A stretch of 64,000 bases of DNA from Bacteroidota bacterium (GTDB lineage Bacteria; Bacteroidota; Bacteroidia; Chitinophagales; Chitinophagaceae), in contig JAFDXY010000009.1 in the NCBI GenBank assembly GCA_018267725.1, forward strand, positions 310,001 through 374,000. Direction: 5' to 3'. The position numbers were made by a program, and so were the translations under genes. Below, piece after piece: positions 16,197-25,109 of the stretch. The notes under the pieces were generated by a model that was not told where the DNA came from, searched no databases, and worked only from the letters and a program-made list of their open reading frames with translations. Numbering within the stretch: the first letter of the stretch is position 1; each line of letters begins with the position of its first letter.

Positions 16197-17630
16197 TTAT
16201 AGTTTAATACCTTGTCCTTTATAAAATTCCAACAATTTAATTTTAAATACATAATCATACTGGTTTGCTAATTGTTGCAATTTGGCAGTAGTTAAACTAT
16301 TTTGTGTTACAATTAAATCGTAAGTACTTAACAATCCATTCTCATATCTTTTTTGTGCAAAGTCGTAAGCCTTTTGAGCACTTTCAACTGCTCTTATACT
16401 TGCATTATATTTTTGTAATGAAGTAACTACGTTGATGTATGATGTATAGATATTATTTTTAAGTGTTAAATTATCTTGTTGGTTTTGCAACTGAGCATTT
16501 TTTAAAGTAAGTTTTGATTGCTCGTACGTTATTTTTCTTTGACCATTACTAAAAATAGGAACAGATAAACTTAAACCTATACTTTGACTAAAGTTGTTAT
16601 TCAACTGACTAAAATATCCTGACTTGCCATAAGTGTAAACCGTATATGGATTTAAAGGGAAAACATTGTAATCTGTACTTCCAACTTTTACAGTACCAAT
16701 TGGCGGTAGTATTTGTGTTGAGCCTATTGGCTCTATAGCTTTATTATTAAATGCACTTGCAAAAACATAATTAGCAGATAAACTTGGATATAATGCAGAT
16801 TTATTAGCAAGTAAACTTTTTTCGGCAGCTTTAATTCTTAAACTATCTCCTTTTTGTAATGGTTGTGTTGTTAATGCCAATTGATAAACAATATCTGGCT
16901 GAAGGTTTAATAAAGATTCTAAAGGAATTTTATCTAATGTTGGTGTTATTACTTCAAAAGGTGTTGCTGCATCTATACTTAATGCTCCTTTTAATGATAA
17001 TATATTTAATTCGTAATTTGATTGTGCTGTAATTAAGTTACTGCTATCTGTTGCTAACTGAGCTTCTAATTGCACCTGATTTAATTCGGGCAATGCACCT
17101 GCATTTACTTTCTTTTTTGTAATATCTAATTGGGCGTTGGTTTGCTTTACTTGCACATTAGCAATATCTATTTGTTGTTTGGCAGCTAAAACATTTAAAT
17201 AATAATTTGCTACGGTTAAAGAAACATCATTAACTGTTTTTTCAATATCTGCCAATGCAGCTTGTGTGCTTAGTTGTGCAGCAGCAATACTATTTTTTAA
17301 TCTTCCCCAATTATACAACAACATACCACCTTGTAATGCATAGCTTTGGCTTATTAATTCTGTTGTAGTAAACTGGTTGGTTGTAGGATCTATAGAACGG
17401 CCTAATTGCAAATTTCCATTAGTATTAAAAGCAGTTGTTGGGTATTGAAATAATTTATTTTGCTTTAATTGCAATGCGGTTATTCTTGCCTGAATATCTG
17501 CTTGTTTTACCGAAATATTATTTTTAACTGCATACTCAACACATTTACGCAAATCCCATTTATCAGATGTGCTTTGTGCCTTTACTTGTGTAGAAGAAAT
17601 GCAAATAATAATAGCAATAAGTTTTCTCAT
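16197..17630 (-). CDS. TolC family outer-membrane efflux channel protein
   Basis: A 477-residue outer-membrane factor. A signal peptide ends near residue 19 (STQVKAQ). It then begins WDLRKCVEYAVKNNISVKQADIQ, the standard start of the first OEP helix. The two OEP repeats of long amphipathic helices are visible (for example QLDITKKKVNAGALPELNQVQLEAQLATDSSNL and KAYDFAQKRYENGLLSTYDLIVTQNSLTTAKLQQL), each with the YxxGxxS/P..(L/V) turn. It forms the outer-membrane exit of a tripartite export system with the adaptor encoded 16 bases downstream. The cargo is unknown. A TATTTTTG promoter motif sits just upstream of the ATG. Confidence 0.92.
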   Translation of the reverse strand: MRKLIAIIICISSTQVKAQSTSDKWDLRKCVEYAVKNNISVKQADIQARITALQLKQNKLFQYPTTAFNTNGNLQLGRSIDPTTNQFTTTELISQSYALQGGMLLYNWGRLKNSIAAAQLSTQAALADIEKTVNDVSLTVANYYLNVLAAKQQIDIANVQVKQTNAQLDITKKKVNAGALPELNQVQLEAQLATDSSNLITAQSNYELNILSLKGALSIDAATPFEVITPTLDKIPLESLLNLQPDIVYQLALTTQPLQKGDSLRIKAAEKSLLANKSALYPSLSANYVFASAFNNKAIEPIGSTQILPPIGTVKVGSTDYNVFPLNPYTVYTYGKSGYFSQLNNNFSQSIGLSLSVPIFSNGQRKITYEQSKLTLKNAQLQNQQDNLTLKNNIYTSYINVVTSLQKYNASIRAVESAQKAYDFAQKRYENGLLSTYDLIVTQNSLTTAKLQQLANQYDYVFKIKLLEFYKGQGIKL

Positions 17631-17637
17631 ATCTAAA

Positions 17638-17645
17638 CAAAAATA
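17638..17645 (-). promoter_or_regulatory. Candidate -7 element for the tolC-adaptor operon
   Basis: The minus-strand sequence TATTTTTG matches TAnnTTTG, eight bases from the tolC-like start codon, implying a very short leader. Confidence 0.35.
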
Positions 17646-17709
17646 AAGGAAAGATATGCAGTATATAAAATTTTAGATGAATGGAAAAAATAAATGCTGC
17701 ATGGTAAGT

Positions 17710-18057
17710 TTATGCCCCCGCAATTAAACCAATATGGTTGTCAAAAGGGTCTGCAACAATGGCTACCTCGATAGTGCCACCAACATTTTGTATGGGTGAA
17801 ACAATTGTTGCCCCAATACTTTCTGCATGTGCAACTGCTTTGGCAATATCATCTACACTCCAATAAGCTGTATGATGATTTCCTTTTTCAATATTATTCA
17901 TATCAGGATCCAAACCTAACTCGCAACCATTTATATCAAAACCTACATAAAAAACTTCATCAAAATAAGGTTGCATGCCTGTTAATTGTATATACCATTG
18001 TTTTGCTTTAACAATATCACTTACATGATAAACAACGGTGCGTAATTTATTAAACAT
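17710..18057 (-). CDS. VOC family (glyoxalase/bleomycin-resistance-like) protein
   Basis: A 115-residue single vicinal-oxygen-chelate domain made of two beta-alpha-beta-beta-beta units: LRTVVYHVSDIVKAKQWYIQLTGMQPYF, GLDPDMNN, HTAYWSVDDIAKAVAHAESIGATIVSPIQNV and IVADPFDNHIGLI. Potential metal ligands are the His in VVYHVSD and a Glu/Asp in later strands, but the set is not complete enough to name an activity. The start overlaps the end of the upstream APC permease gene by eight bases, so the two are probably co-translated. Substrate unknown. Confidence 0.8.
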   Translation of the reverse strand: MFNKLRTVVYHVSDIVKAKQWYIQLTGMQPYFDEVFYVGFDINGCELGLDPDMNNIEKGNHHTAYWSVDDIAKAVAHAESIGATIVSPIQNVGGTIEVAIVADPFDNHIGLIAGA

Positions 18058-19390
18058 GATTTTTATGTTTTTTATGCAACAAAAAATAAATAATTATAAA
18101 TAAAGCTAATACACTTACGCCAATAGCTGCTGCATAATTATTTTGTTTATAGTTTACAATAATACTTCCACCAACAAAAACATAAGATGCAATAAAAATA
18201 ATGGGTGCCAGCGGAAATAATTTCATTTTATAAATACCTGTATTATCTAAATGTTTTGTTTTTTTTCTGAACCAAAAAATAGTAGCACCGCTTAATATCA
18301 TTCCAAAACAATCTAAAAAAATAGAAAAAGTTAATATTCTTTCAAATTGTTGAGAGAAGAAAAGTATAATCATACACATAATGGTAAATACAGTTAGTGA
18401 GAATGATAATACACCCGTTTTTTTATGTTGATTAGCAAATACTTTAGGTAAGCTTCCATCTTCGCCCATAGCAAACATTACTCTTGGGTTACTCATTAAT
18501 AATCCATTTACATAAGCCAATACTCCTAAAAATAAAAATGCTGAAAATACGGTGGCACCTGTTTGTCCGAACATTTTATCAATTACAACATAAGCAATTT
18601 CTTTTTCGTTTTTCATTTGATGAAAGCCAACCAAATTATAATAACTTAAATTAACCAACAAATACAAAACAATTATAATAGTTATGCCAAAGAATATGCC
18701 TTTCGGAATATTTTTAGCCGGATTTTTTACTTCGTTTCCAAAGTTGATGGTTTGCTGATAACCGCCATAAGTAAATGATACAGCAATTAAACTAATACCT
18801 AAACTTTTTATCCAGTCTATTGCGGTTGTTGATGAATTGGTAATTTGAACAGCCGTTTCATGAGCATATTTATCTGGAAAAAACAATGCAAATATTAATA
18901 CAACAATCATGGTAATTTTTATAACCATTAAAATGTTTTGCACAAGCGAACTCATTTTTAATCCCATTAAATTAATTATATAAAAAATAATTATGGCTAC
19001 ACAACTTAATAAAGCTTTATGGGTATCGTTCCACTCACCGGGAATAGTTTTTAATACATAACCACTGCCCACTAATGCAACGCCACTAAGGCTTGCAGCA
19101 TTACTAACTAATATTAAACAATTAACTGCAAATGCAATACTTGGATGATATGCTTTAGCAAAAACTTTATAATAACCCCCTGTTGCAGGATAGCGACTAC
19201 CAATTTCTGCATAAGTTAATGCCCCGCACAATGCAACAATACCGCCAATAACCCATGCACTAAAATATACCGAAGGGTTAATAGCATCTTTAGCAGAAGT
19301 AGGTGCTGTTCTAAAAATTCCCATTCCAATTACCAGTCCAATAACAATCATGGTAAAAGAAAAAAGATTAAGCTTTTGATTGTTTTGCAT
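18050..19390 (-). CDS. APC superfamily amino acid permease
   Basis: A 446-residue membrane protein with about twelve helices. The first helix is FSFTMIVIGLVIGMGIFRTAPTSA, carrying the GxGIF motif of APC transporters at the substrate site. The second has WVIGGIVALCGALTYAEIGSRYPATGGYY, another family hallmark. It resembles the LAT/SteT-like exchangers (FTYGGYQQTINFGNEVKNPAKNIPKGI in helix 6). It probably imports or exchanges an amino acid at the inner membrane; which one cannot be read from sequence. It is divergent from the cobalamin-riboswitch transcript and overlaps the VOC gene downstream by eight bases. Confidence 0.88.
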   Translation of the reverse strand: MQNNQKLNLFSFTMIVIGLVIGMGIFRTAPTSAKDAINPSVYFSAWVIGGIVALCGALTYAEIGSRYPATGGYYKVFAKAYHPSIAFAVNCLILVSNAASLSGVALVGSGYVLKTIPGEWNDTHKALLSCVAIIIFYIINLMGLKMSSLVQNILMVIKITMIVVLIFALFFPDKYAHETAVQITNSSTTAIDWIKSLGISLIAVSFTYGGYQQTINFGNEVKNPAKNIPKGIFFGITIIIVLYLLVNLSYYNLVGFHQMKNEKEIAYVVIDKMFGQTGATVFSAFLFLGVLAYVNGLLMSNPRVMFAMGEDGSLPKVFANQHKKTGVLSFSLTVFTIMCMIILFFSQQFERILTFSIFLDCFGMILSGATIFWFRKKTKHLDNTGIYKMKLFPLAPIIFIASYVFVGGSIIVNYKQNNYAAAIGVSVLALFIIIYFLLHKKHKNHV

Positions 19391-19469
19391 AAGTTATTTA
19401 ATTAAAATGAAAATAATTAATGTTGAACAAACTGTGCGAAAGAAAATTTTTATACAAAAAAATGCTCAT

Positions 19470-19477
19470 TACATTTG
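19470..19477 (+). promoter_or_regulatory. Candidate -7 element driving the B12 riboswitch transcript
   Basis: TACATTTG matches TAnnTTTG and sits seven bases before the first paired base of the riboswitch P1 stem at about 19485, exactly where a transcript carrying the whole aptamer should start. Confidence 0.5.
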
Positions 19478-19483
19478 CAGCGG

Positions 19484-19655
19484 ATTTGGTTCCTGATATT
19501 TCGGGATTAAAAGGGAATCACGTTACAATCGTGAGCTATCCCCGTAGCTGTAAAGCTTCCAATGCGTAAGCATTGAAAACCATTCAAACACCACATGCCA
19601 CTGCATTTTGCGGGAAGGCTTTTGAATGGAAGCTAAGCCAGAAGACCTGCCAAAC
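19484..19655 (+). ncRNA. Cobalamin riboswitch upstream of btuB-like gene
   Basis: An adenosylcobalamin-type aptamer. P1 can form from TTTGG (19485-19489) and CCAAA (19650-19654). The core is recognisable in order: AAGGGAATC, then GTGAGCTATCCCCGTAGCTGTAA, the GCCACTGCATTTTGCGGGAAGGC arm, and the B12 box AGCCAGAAGACCTGCC at 19636-19651, an almost exact match to the consensus. About 130 bases remain before the receptor ATG. They contain small hairpins (CTTTCGGGTGAAAG, AGATGAAAGAGCATCT) that may belong to the expression platform, but no clear terminator, so control at translation initiation is more likely. High cobalamin should repress the BtuB-like receptor and the CWC gene behind it. Confidence 0.93.
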
Positions 19656-19788
19656 TTCCAACAATTATCAACGAGCTTTCGGGTGAAAGGCCGGAGATGA
19701 AAGAGCATCTTTCTGCAGAAGTTGTTTTCTCATTTCTACTGTTCTCATGTATCTGAAGGTTCATTCTTTAACCAAAAAAAATAAAAGA

Positions 19789-21714
19789 ATGAGCAAGAAA
19801 ATTTTAACCATCCTTGCAAGCAGTACTGCATTAATTGCAACTGCACAAAAAAAAGACACTTTAAGTGGAAAAATTTTAGACCCTGTTATTGTAACCGCCA
19901 ACAAAGTTGAACAAAAACAATCTCAAACAGGAAAAGTAATTACCGTAATTTCTAAAGATCAAATTGAACACAGCCCAAGTAAAACTGTTGCACAATTATT
20001 AAACGAGCAAGCAGGTATTACTATTAATGGTGCATTAAATAATGCAGGTAGTGTGCAAACTGTTTTTATGCGTGGTGCTAACGCAGGAAGAACTTTAATT
20101 TTAATTGATGGCATTCCGGTAAATGATCCATCGCAAATAAATAATGATTATGATTTGAATTTATTTTCTATTAACGATGTAGAAAAAATTGAAATATGTA
20201 AAGGAGCTCAAAGTACTTTATACGGAAGCGATGCTATTGCAGGCGTTATAAATATTATTACTGTAAAACCCAACATTAACAAGGCTTTTGGAGGAAAAGC
20301 AACTTTAACTGCAGGCAATTTAAATACTTACAAAGGCAGTGTGCAATTGTTTGGAAAAGTAGATAAACTTACTTACTCTGCCCGTTATTCTAAATTAAAA
20401 ACAAATGGTTTTTCAAGTGCTTACGATAGTACCGGAACAAAAAATTTTGATAATGATGGTTATGATGGAAACATGGCTAACGCTGCTTTGCAATATCAAG
20501 CAAGTAATAAATTATCGTTCAGAGCTTTTACTATGTTTAGTCAATACAAAGCCGATATTGATGCAGGGCCTTTTACAGATAAAACATTTTATTTTATTAA
20601 CAACAGAAGCAGTAACAGTGGTGCAGGTTTTACATTTAAGAATGAAGGTGTAAGCATAACAGGTAATTATCAATACACAAAATCTAAACGTGTGTACGAT
20701 GATAATTATAGTGCAGGTAATGCCTTGTTTTCATTGAATGATTATAATGCTATTAGCCAATTTGCAGAACTATATACACATATTAATTTAGGTAGTGGTT
20801 TTCATTTACTAAGTGGTGCAGATTACAGATATGGCTCTTACAATAACTATTATAATTCTGTAAGTATTTTTGGCCCATACAGCAGCACTTTTAGAGATAC
20901 ATCTGTAAGTCAAACTTCAATGTATGCTTCTTTATATTTTACAGACATTAATAAAAAATTTAATATTGAATTAGGTGGAAGATTAAATACACATAGCAGA
21001 TACGGAAGCAATTACACTTACACTTTCAACCCATCATACAATATTAACGAGCAATGGAGAATTTTTGGAAGTATAGCAAGTGGGTTTAAAGCTCCAAGCC
21101 TTTATCAACTAAGTATTAATGCATTATTGTTACCTGAAAAGTCTGTGAATTATGAAGCTGGTATTCAATTACAAAAGAAAAATATTAGCAGCAGAATAGT
21201 ATTCTTTAACAGAAATATTGATAATGGCATTGATTACAACTACATAACTTTTAAATACTTTAATTATATTAAACAAATAGTTAATGGAATAGAATATGAA
21301 GTATCTGTTAAACCAATAGATAAAGTAACCATTACAGCCAATTATACATTTATTGCTGCTAATGAAACAACACAAAACAGAATTACTAATAAAGACACCC
21401 TTACTTATAATTATTTATTACGCAGACCAAAAAACAGCGTAAACATTACTGTTGCAGTTGAGCCAATTAAACAATTATATGTTTCAGTAACTGGTAAATA
21501 TATAAGTAGCAGATATGATGTTGGCGGATACAAAGCTTCCGATGTTTTATTAAACGATTATTTTATTGTAGGAGCAAATGCAGAATATACTTTCAACAAT
21601 AATTTTAAATTATTTGCAGATGCACAAAACATAACCAATAAAAAGTTTTTTGATGTGCGAGGTTATAACTCAATACCATTTTTATTTAATGCAGGTGTAA
21701 CAGTTAATTGGTAA
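19789..21714 (+). CDS. btuB: TonB-dependent vitamin B12 receptor (BtuB-like)
   Basis: An outer-membrane gated channel for cobalamin, powered by TonB. The 641-residue product has a signal peptide (ILASSTALIATAQ). It has no carboxypeptidase-like extension. The TonB box region PVIVTANKVEQ is followed by a plug domain (IEHSPSKTVAQLLNEQAGI, VFMRGANAGRTLILIDGIPVND, GAQSTLYGSDAIAGVINIIT) and a 22-strand barrel. The C-terminal strand ends in VTVNW. I use the ATG at 19789 (MSKKILTIL) rather than the upstream in-frame ATG at 19747, because the signal peptide begins there. The cobalamin riboswitch directly upstream gives the substrate with good confidence. Length is close to E. coli BtuB. Confidence 0.92.
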   Translation: MSKKILTILASSTALIATAQKKDTLSGKILDPVIVTANKVEQKQSQTGKVITVISKDQIEHSPSKTVAQLLNEQAGITINGALNNAGSVQTVFMRGANAGRTLILIDGIPVNDPSQINNDYDLNLFSINDVEKIEICKGAQSTLYGSDAIAGVINIITVKPNINKAFGGKATLTAGNLNTYKGSVQLFGKVDKLTYSARYSKLKTNGFSSAYDSTGTKNFDNDGYDGNMANAALQYQASNKLSFRAFTMFSQYKADIDAGPFTDKTFYFINNRSSNSGAGFTFKNEGVSITGNYQYTKSKRVYDDNYSAGNALFSLNDYNAISQFAELYTHINLGSGFHLLSGADYRYGSYNNYYNSVSIFGPYSSTFRDTSVSQTSMYASLYFTDINKKFNIELGGRLNTHSRYGSNYTYTFNPSYNINEQWRIFGSIASGFKAPSLYQLSINALLLPEKSVNYEAGIQLQKKNISSRIVFFNRNIDNGIDYNYITFKYFNYIKQIVNGIEYEVSVKPIDKVTITANYTFIAANETTQNRITNKDTLTYNYLLRRPKNSVNITVAVEPIKQLYVSVTGKYISSRYDVGGYKASDVLLNDYFIVGANAEYTFNNNFKLFADAQNITNKKFFDVRGYNSIPFLFNAGVTVNW

Positions 21715-21731
21715 TATTTTAAATTTCATTT

Positions 21732-21947
21732 ATGCCACAGCACGAAAATAAAAAATGCCCTAAATGCAACAACATTTTTGAATGTAAAGTAGGCAATATA
21801 TTAGAGTGCCAGTGCTACCAAATACAATTAAGTTACGAAGAGAAAGTATATTTTGAAAACAAGTATTCAGATTGTTTGTGTATTAATTGTATGCACCAAT
21901 TGCAACAACAATATCAATTATTAAAGAGAAAAATAAGTTTAGAATGA
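21732..21947 (+). CDS. Cysteine-rich CWC family small protein
   Basis: A 71-residue cytoplasmic protein with eight cysteines: KKCPKCNNIFECKVGNILECQCYQ in the first half and DCLCINCMHQL in the second. The CPxC...FxC...CxC pattern is that of the CWC (cysteine-rich, PF14375-like) family and suggests a structural zinc or other metal site. The biochemical role of the family is not known to me. It starts 17 bases after the BtuB-like gene and ends at a terminator, so it should be under the same cobalamin riboswitch. That context hints at a role connected with cobalamin or cobalt, which is inference. Confidence 0.78.
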   Translation: MPQHENKKCPKCNNIFECKVGNILECQCYQIQLSYEEKVYFENKYSDCLCINCMHQLQQQYQLLKRKISLE

Positions 21948-21955
21948 AAAACCAA

Positions 21956-21983
21956 AAATCCCCGAAATAGCAATCGGGGATTT
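21956..21983. terminator. Bidirectional intrinsic terminator
   Basis: A 10-bp stem, AAATCCCCGA (21956-21965) with TCGGGGATTT (21974-21983), an 8-base loop and T-runs on both strands. It separates the convergent CWC and TonB-receptor genes. Confidence 0.87.
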
Positions 21984-21994
21984 TTTATTATATG

Positions 21995-24559
21995 TTATTT
22001 AATTTTAAAACGTAGCCCTGCATAAATTATTCTTCCGTTTACAGGTCCCCAAGTTATAGAGCCATCAAAGTATTGGCTAAAAGGTTGTGCTGCTGCTATA
22101 ATTAAATTTTGTTGCATATAGTTGGTTAAATTTTCTGCACCAACATATACATCCCATTTATTATTAAACTGTTTGGTTATTTGCCCACTCATTTGAAAAT
22201 AAGTAGGAGAATAATTTTCAAGCTGATACATAACTGGATTACTGCTTGTATTGGGTAATCTTTTTTTACTAAACCATTGCACCGTATAATCAAATTTCCA
22301 ATGATTATTTGTTTCGTAAGCAAAGTTTATAAACGCTCTATGCTTTGCTACCAAAGGTTTTTCAAGCATGGTACCATTATAATTTGTTTGCACATCTAAC
22401 CAACGATAAGCTAAACGAACATCAAACTTTTTAGCTATTTCATAATTTATTTCTGTTTGAATACTGTTTGAAAAAGATTTCCCGTTTAAATTATAAAAAA
22501 GAATTTTTTGCGGATTTGCATCAACATCAACCACTACTTGATTATCAAAATTTGTTCTATAAACATCAACACTAAAAGAACCTGAATGATTATTTAATTT
22601 GAAATTATGAATGAAGTTAATTCCAAAATTCCAAGCTTTTTCAGGGTTTAATCCGTAGCCGTAATTTGATGTAGGATTAAGAATACTATAGGTTCTTGCA
22701 CTAACAAATACGCCTGCATTTTCTGCAAAAATATCTGCCACTCTAAAACCCGAACCAACCGAGAAACGAAGGTTTGTTTTAGGATTAAAATCGTATTTCA
22801 AATGTAAACGCGGAGTTGTTATCCAACCATATTTATTATGATAATCTTCTCTTATTCCTGCAATAGCAGAAAATTTTTCGCCCGTATAAGTATATTCAAA
22901 AAATGCACCGGGCACTGTTTCAATTCTTTTATAATTTATTGCATTAAAAGTTTCGTTATAGTTATCGTTTGCAAAACTTAATCCTGTACGAAATTTATGC
23001 ATGGTTGTTCCTATAATTGATTGATAAATTAAATTGGCATAAATAGAATTTTGCTTTCCATCATATTTAGTTAATCCGTAATATGAATTGTTGTTGTAAT
23101 TATTTGCCGAAAAAATAAATCCTATGCTTTTATATTTTTGTTGCGGAAATACATAACCTAATTTTCCTGTAACACCATACTGCTGCACATCAATACCAAC
23201 GCCATAATTATTGGTAGTTAATTTATCGGTTGATGGATTAAAATTTACTTGCCCCGCTTGTCTTTTATCGTTCAATGCTTTTATAGAAATTTGTGCAATA
23301 ATTCCGTTTGCATCTGCATATTTCCAACGATTGATAATATTAAATTGTCTTCCTAAAGGAATATCTAAAAATCCATCATGGTTATCATCAATTTTTGTAT
23401 TTACACCATTTGCATGTGTAAGCAAAGCCGTGCTCCACTTATCGTTTAACACAGACGAAAGGTTAATGGTTGCTTCCATTCTTCCTAAAGTATTAACATA
23501 AGTATTCGCAAAAAATTTATCAGATTTATCGGGCTTCTTTTCTTCAATATTTATTTGCCCTGCAATACTTTCATAACCATTAACAACCGAGCCTACACCT
23601 TTTGTTACTTGTATGCCTTCAATCCACGGACCGGGAATAAATGTTAATCCATAACTTCCTGCAAGTCCTTTTATTTCAGAAGTATTTTCAGTAAGTAGTT
23701 GCGTATAATTTCCTGATAAACCCAACAACTGAATTTGTTTCATACCAATTACTGCATCGGTATAACTTACATCAACCGAAGGGCTTGTTTCAAAACTTTC
23801 AGAAAGATTGCAACAGGCAGCTTTTGCCAATTCTTTTGAACCAATATTTAAAGTATTTAATGTACTGAAAGAAGAAACATAAGTAGATTGATTTTTTGCT
23901 GTTACCACCACTTCACGTAAATGCCCTGTTGAAGCATTTTTTAAAATAACTTTTATTTCGTTGGGAGAAGTTATATGAATAGTATCGGCAGTAAAACCAA
24001 CATAACTTATAACAACTTTTGCAGGAACATTTGTTGTTATTTGAAAAACACCTGAGCTATCGGTTGTTGTTGTGTAATGATTACTAAGGTTATGTATAGT
24101 TGCTTTTACCAAAGGAAATAATTTTCCTTTTTTATCTTCTTCTAAAACAACACCTGTAATTGTATGTACAATTTTTGTGTTGTATGTTGTGGTTGTTGTA
24201 TCTGTTGTTTGTTGTTGTGTTTTTATAAATCTTTCGTAATGGCAACATTCGGGCAAACTATTATACACATTATCTTTTGCCTGAAAATCTTCTGTATCAT
24301 GCCCTACATCTGCTAACTTTTTTTCAATTTTTTGTTTATTAAATTTTATACTATCGTAACTAACTGTTAGTATGCCTGTTTCAATATTCCACACAGCTTT
24401 GTTTATGCCATAATGCGTTAGTGTTTTTTCAATTCTATCTTTACACTGTTCGCAAGTGCCATATACTTTAAAAGTTTCTGTTTTATTATTTTTCTTTTGA
24501 GCGGTTGCTGCAATATTTATTACAATACATACAACCGCTACAATAAATTTTCTATTCAT
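21995..24559 (-). CDS. TonB-dependent receptor with N-terminal HMA metal-binding domain
   Basis: An 854-residue outer-membrane receptor. After a signal peptide (about residues 1-20) comes a heavy-metal-associated domain with GTCEQCKDRIEK (Cys36, Cys39), ending in LPECCHYER (CCHY at 105-108). A carboxypeptidase-D regulatory-like beta-sandwich (ITGVVLEEDKKGKLFPLVKATI...) follows at about 133-210. Next are the plug (about 215-340; LLTENTSEIKGLAGSYGL, GVGSVVNGYESIAGQINIEEKKPD) and the barrel to the end (GLRFKIK). Standard receptors lack the HMA module. It matches the soluble HMA protein encoded directly upstream, so the module may receive or hand over a soft metal such as copper. Direction of transport and the metal are inference. 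Confidence 0.88.
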   Translation of the reverse strand: MNRKFIVAVVCIVINIAATAQKKNNKTETFKVYGTCEQCKDRIEKTLTHYGINKAVWNIETGILTVSYDSIKFNKQKIEKKLADVGHDTEDFQAKDNVYNSLPECCHYERFIKTQQQTTDTTTTTYNTKIVHTITGVVLEEDKKGKLFPLVKATIHNLSNHYTTTTDSSGVFQITTNVPAKVVISYVGFTADTIHITSPNEIKVILKNASTGHLREVVVTAKNQSTYVSSFSTLNTLNIGSKELAKAACCNLSESFETSPSVDVSYTDAVIGMKQIQLLGLSGNYTQLLTENTSEIKGLAGSYGLTFIPGPWIEGIQVTKGVGSVVNGYESIAGQINIEEKKPDKSDKFFANTYVNTLGRMEATINLSSVLNDKWSTALLTHANGVNTKIDDNHDGFLDIPLGRQFNIINRWKYADANGIIAQISIKALNDKRQAGQVNFNPSTDKLTTNNYGVGIDVQQYGVTGKLGYVFPQQKYKSIGFIFSANNYNNNSYYGLTKYDGKQNSIYANLIYQSIIGTTMHKFRTGLSFANDNYNETFNAINYKRIETVPGAFFEYTYTGEKFSAIAGIREDYHNKYGWITTPRLHLKYDFNPKTNLRFSVGSGFRVADIFAENAGVFVSARTYSILNPTSNYGYGLNPEKAWNFGINFIHNFKLNNHSGSFSVDVYRTNFDNQVVVDVDANPQKILFYNLNGKSFSNSIQTEINYEIAKKFDVRLAYRWLDVQTNYNGTMLEKPLVAKHRAFINFAYETNNHWKFDYTVQWFSKKRLPNTSSNPVMYQLENYSPTYFQMSGQITKQFNNKWDVYVGAENLTNYMQQNLIIAAAQPFSQYFDGSITWGPVNGRIIYAGLRFKIK

Positions 24560-24620
24560 TGCAAAAAGTTTTAAGGCATTAAGTTTTTTACCTAATGCCT
24601 ATAAATTATGTATGTACAAA

Positions 24621-25013
24621 TTATTGTTGTGCAACTGCTTTACGGTCGTAATGGCAACATTTAGGTAAGCCATTGTATGCAGCATCTGTAGCTCTGTATT
24701 TTTCGGTATCATGACCAACAGCAGCCATTTTCTTTTGAAGATTATCTATTACTTCGTTTTTAGTATTATCGTATGTTACGGTAAGTATTTTAGTGTCTAC
24801 ATTCCAAACGGCAGTTTGTACGCCATTAATAGTACGTGCAGCTTTTTCTATACGGCTTTTGCACATGCCACATTCTCCATATACTTTAAAAGTATCGGTA
24901 GTTGCGTAGTTATTAATAGAAACTGTTTTAGTTGTTTTGTTTGATGATGCATTTACAAAATGAAAAATTGCAATTGTAAATAATGTAGTTAAAAATATTT
25001 TTAAAGTTTTCAT
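24621..25013 (-). CDS. Secreted heavy-metal-associated (HMA) domain protein with CCHY tail
   Basis: A 130-residue exported metallochaperone-like protein. A signal peptide ends near residue 22 (FHFVNAS). The HMA fold carries GECGMCKSRIEKAAR (Cys48, Cys51), then AVWNVDTKILTVTYDN. It closes with VGHDTEKYRATDAAYNGLPKCCHYDR (CCHY at 119-122). The same elements in the same order occur in the N-terminus of the receptor encoded 61 bases downstream, so the two are paralogous modules. CxxC is a soft-metal (Cu(I)/Zn) site in this family; the CCHY group could complete a second site. It is the middle gene of a three-gene leftward operon. Confidence 0.87.
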   Translation of the reverse strand: MKTLKIFLTTLFTIAIFHFVNASSNKTTKTVSINNYATTDTFKVYGECGMCKSRIEKAARTINGVQTAVWNVDTKILTVTYDNTKNEVIDNLQKKMAAVGHDTEKYRATDAAYNGLPKCCHYDRKAVAQQ

Positions 25014-25109
25014 TGTTATATTTTTTATTGAATGAATGTTTGTTTGTTGAATAATAGGAAATTTAAAACGGGAAGTTTTTATAAAATTTGTGTTCGTTTA
25101 TTCAATAAA

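Noticed and set aside
14858..16258. Longer form of the efflux adaptor starting at 16258
   Set aside because: It would overlap the upstream tolC-like gene by over 60 bases and place 26 residues before the membrane anchor; the ATG at 16180 fits.
19523..19708. Open reading frame of 61 codons on the minus strand
   Set aside because: It lies entirely across the cobalamin riboswitch and antisense to it, and its peptide has no domain character; the RNA structure explains the sequence.
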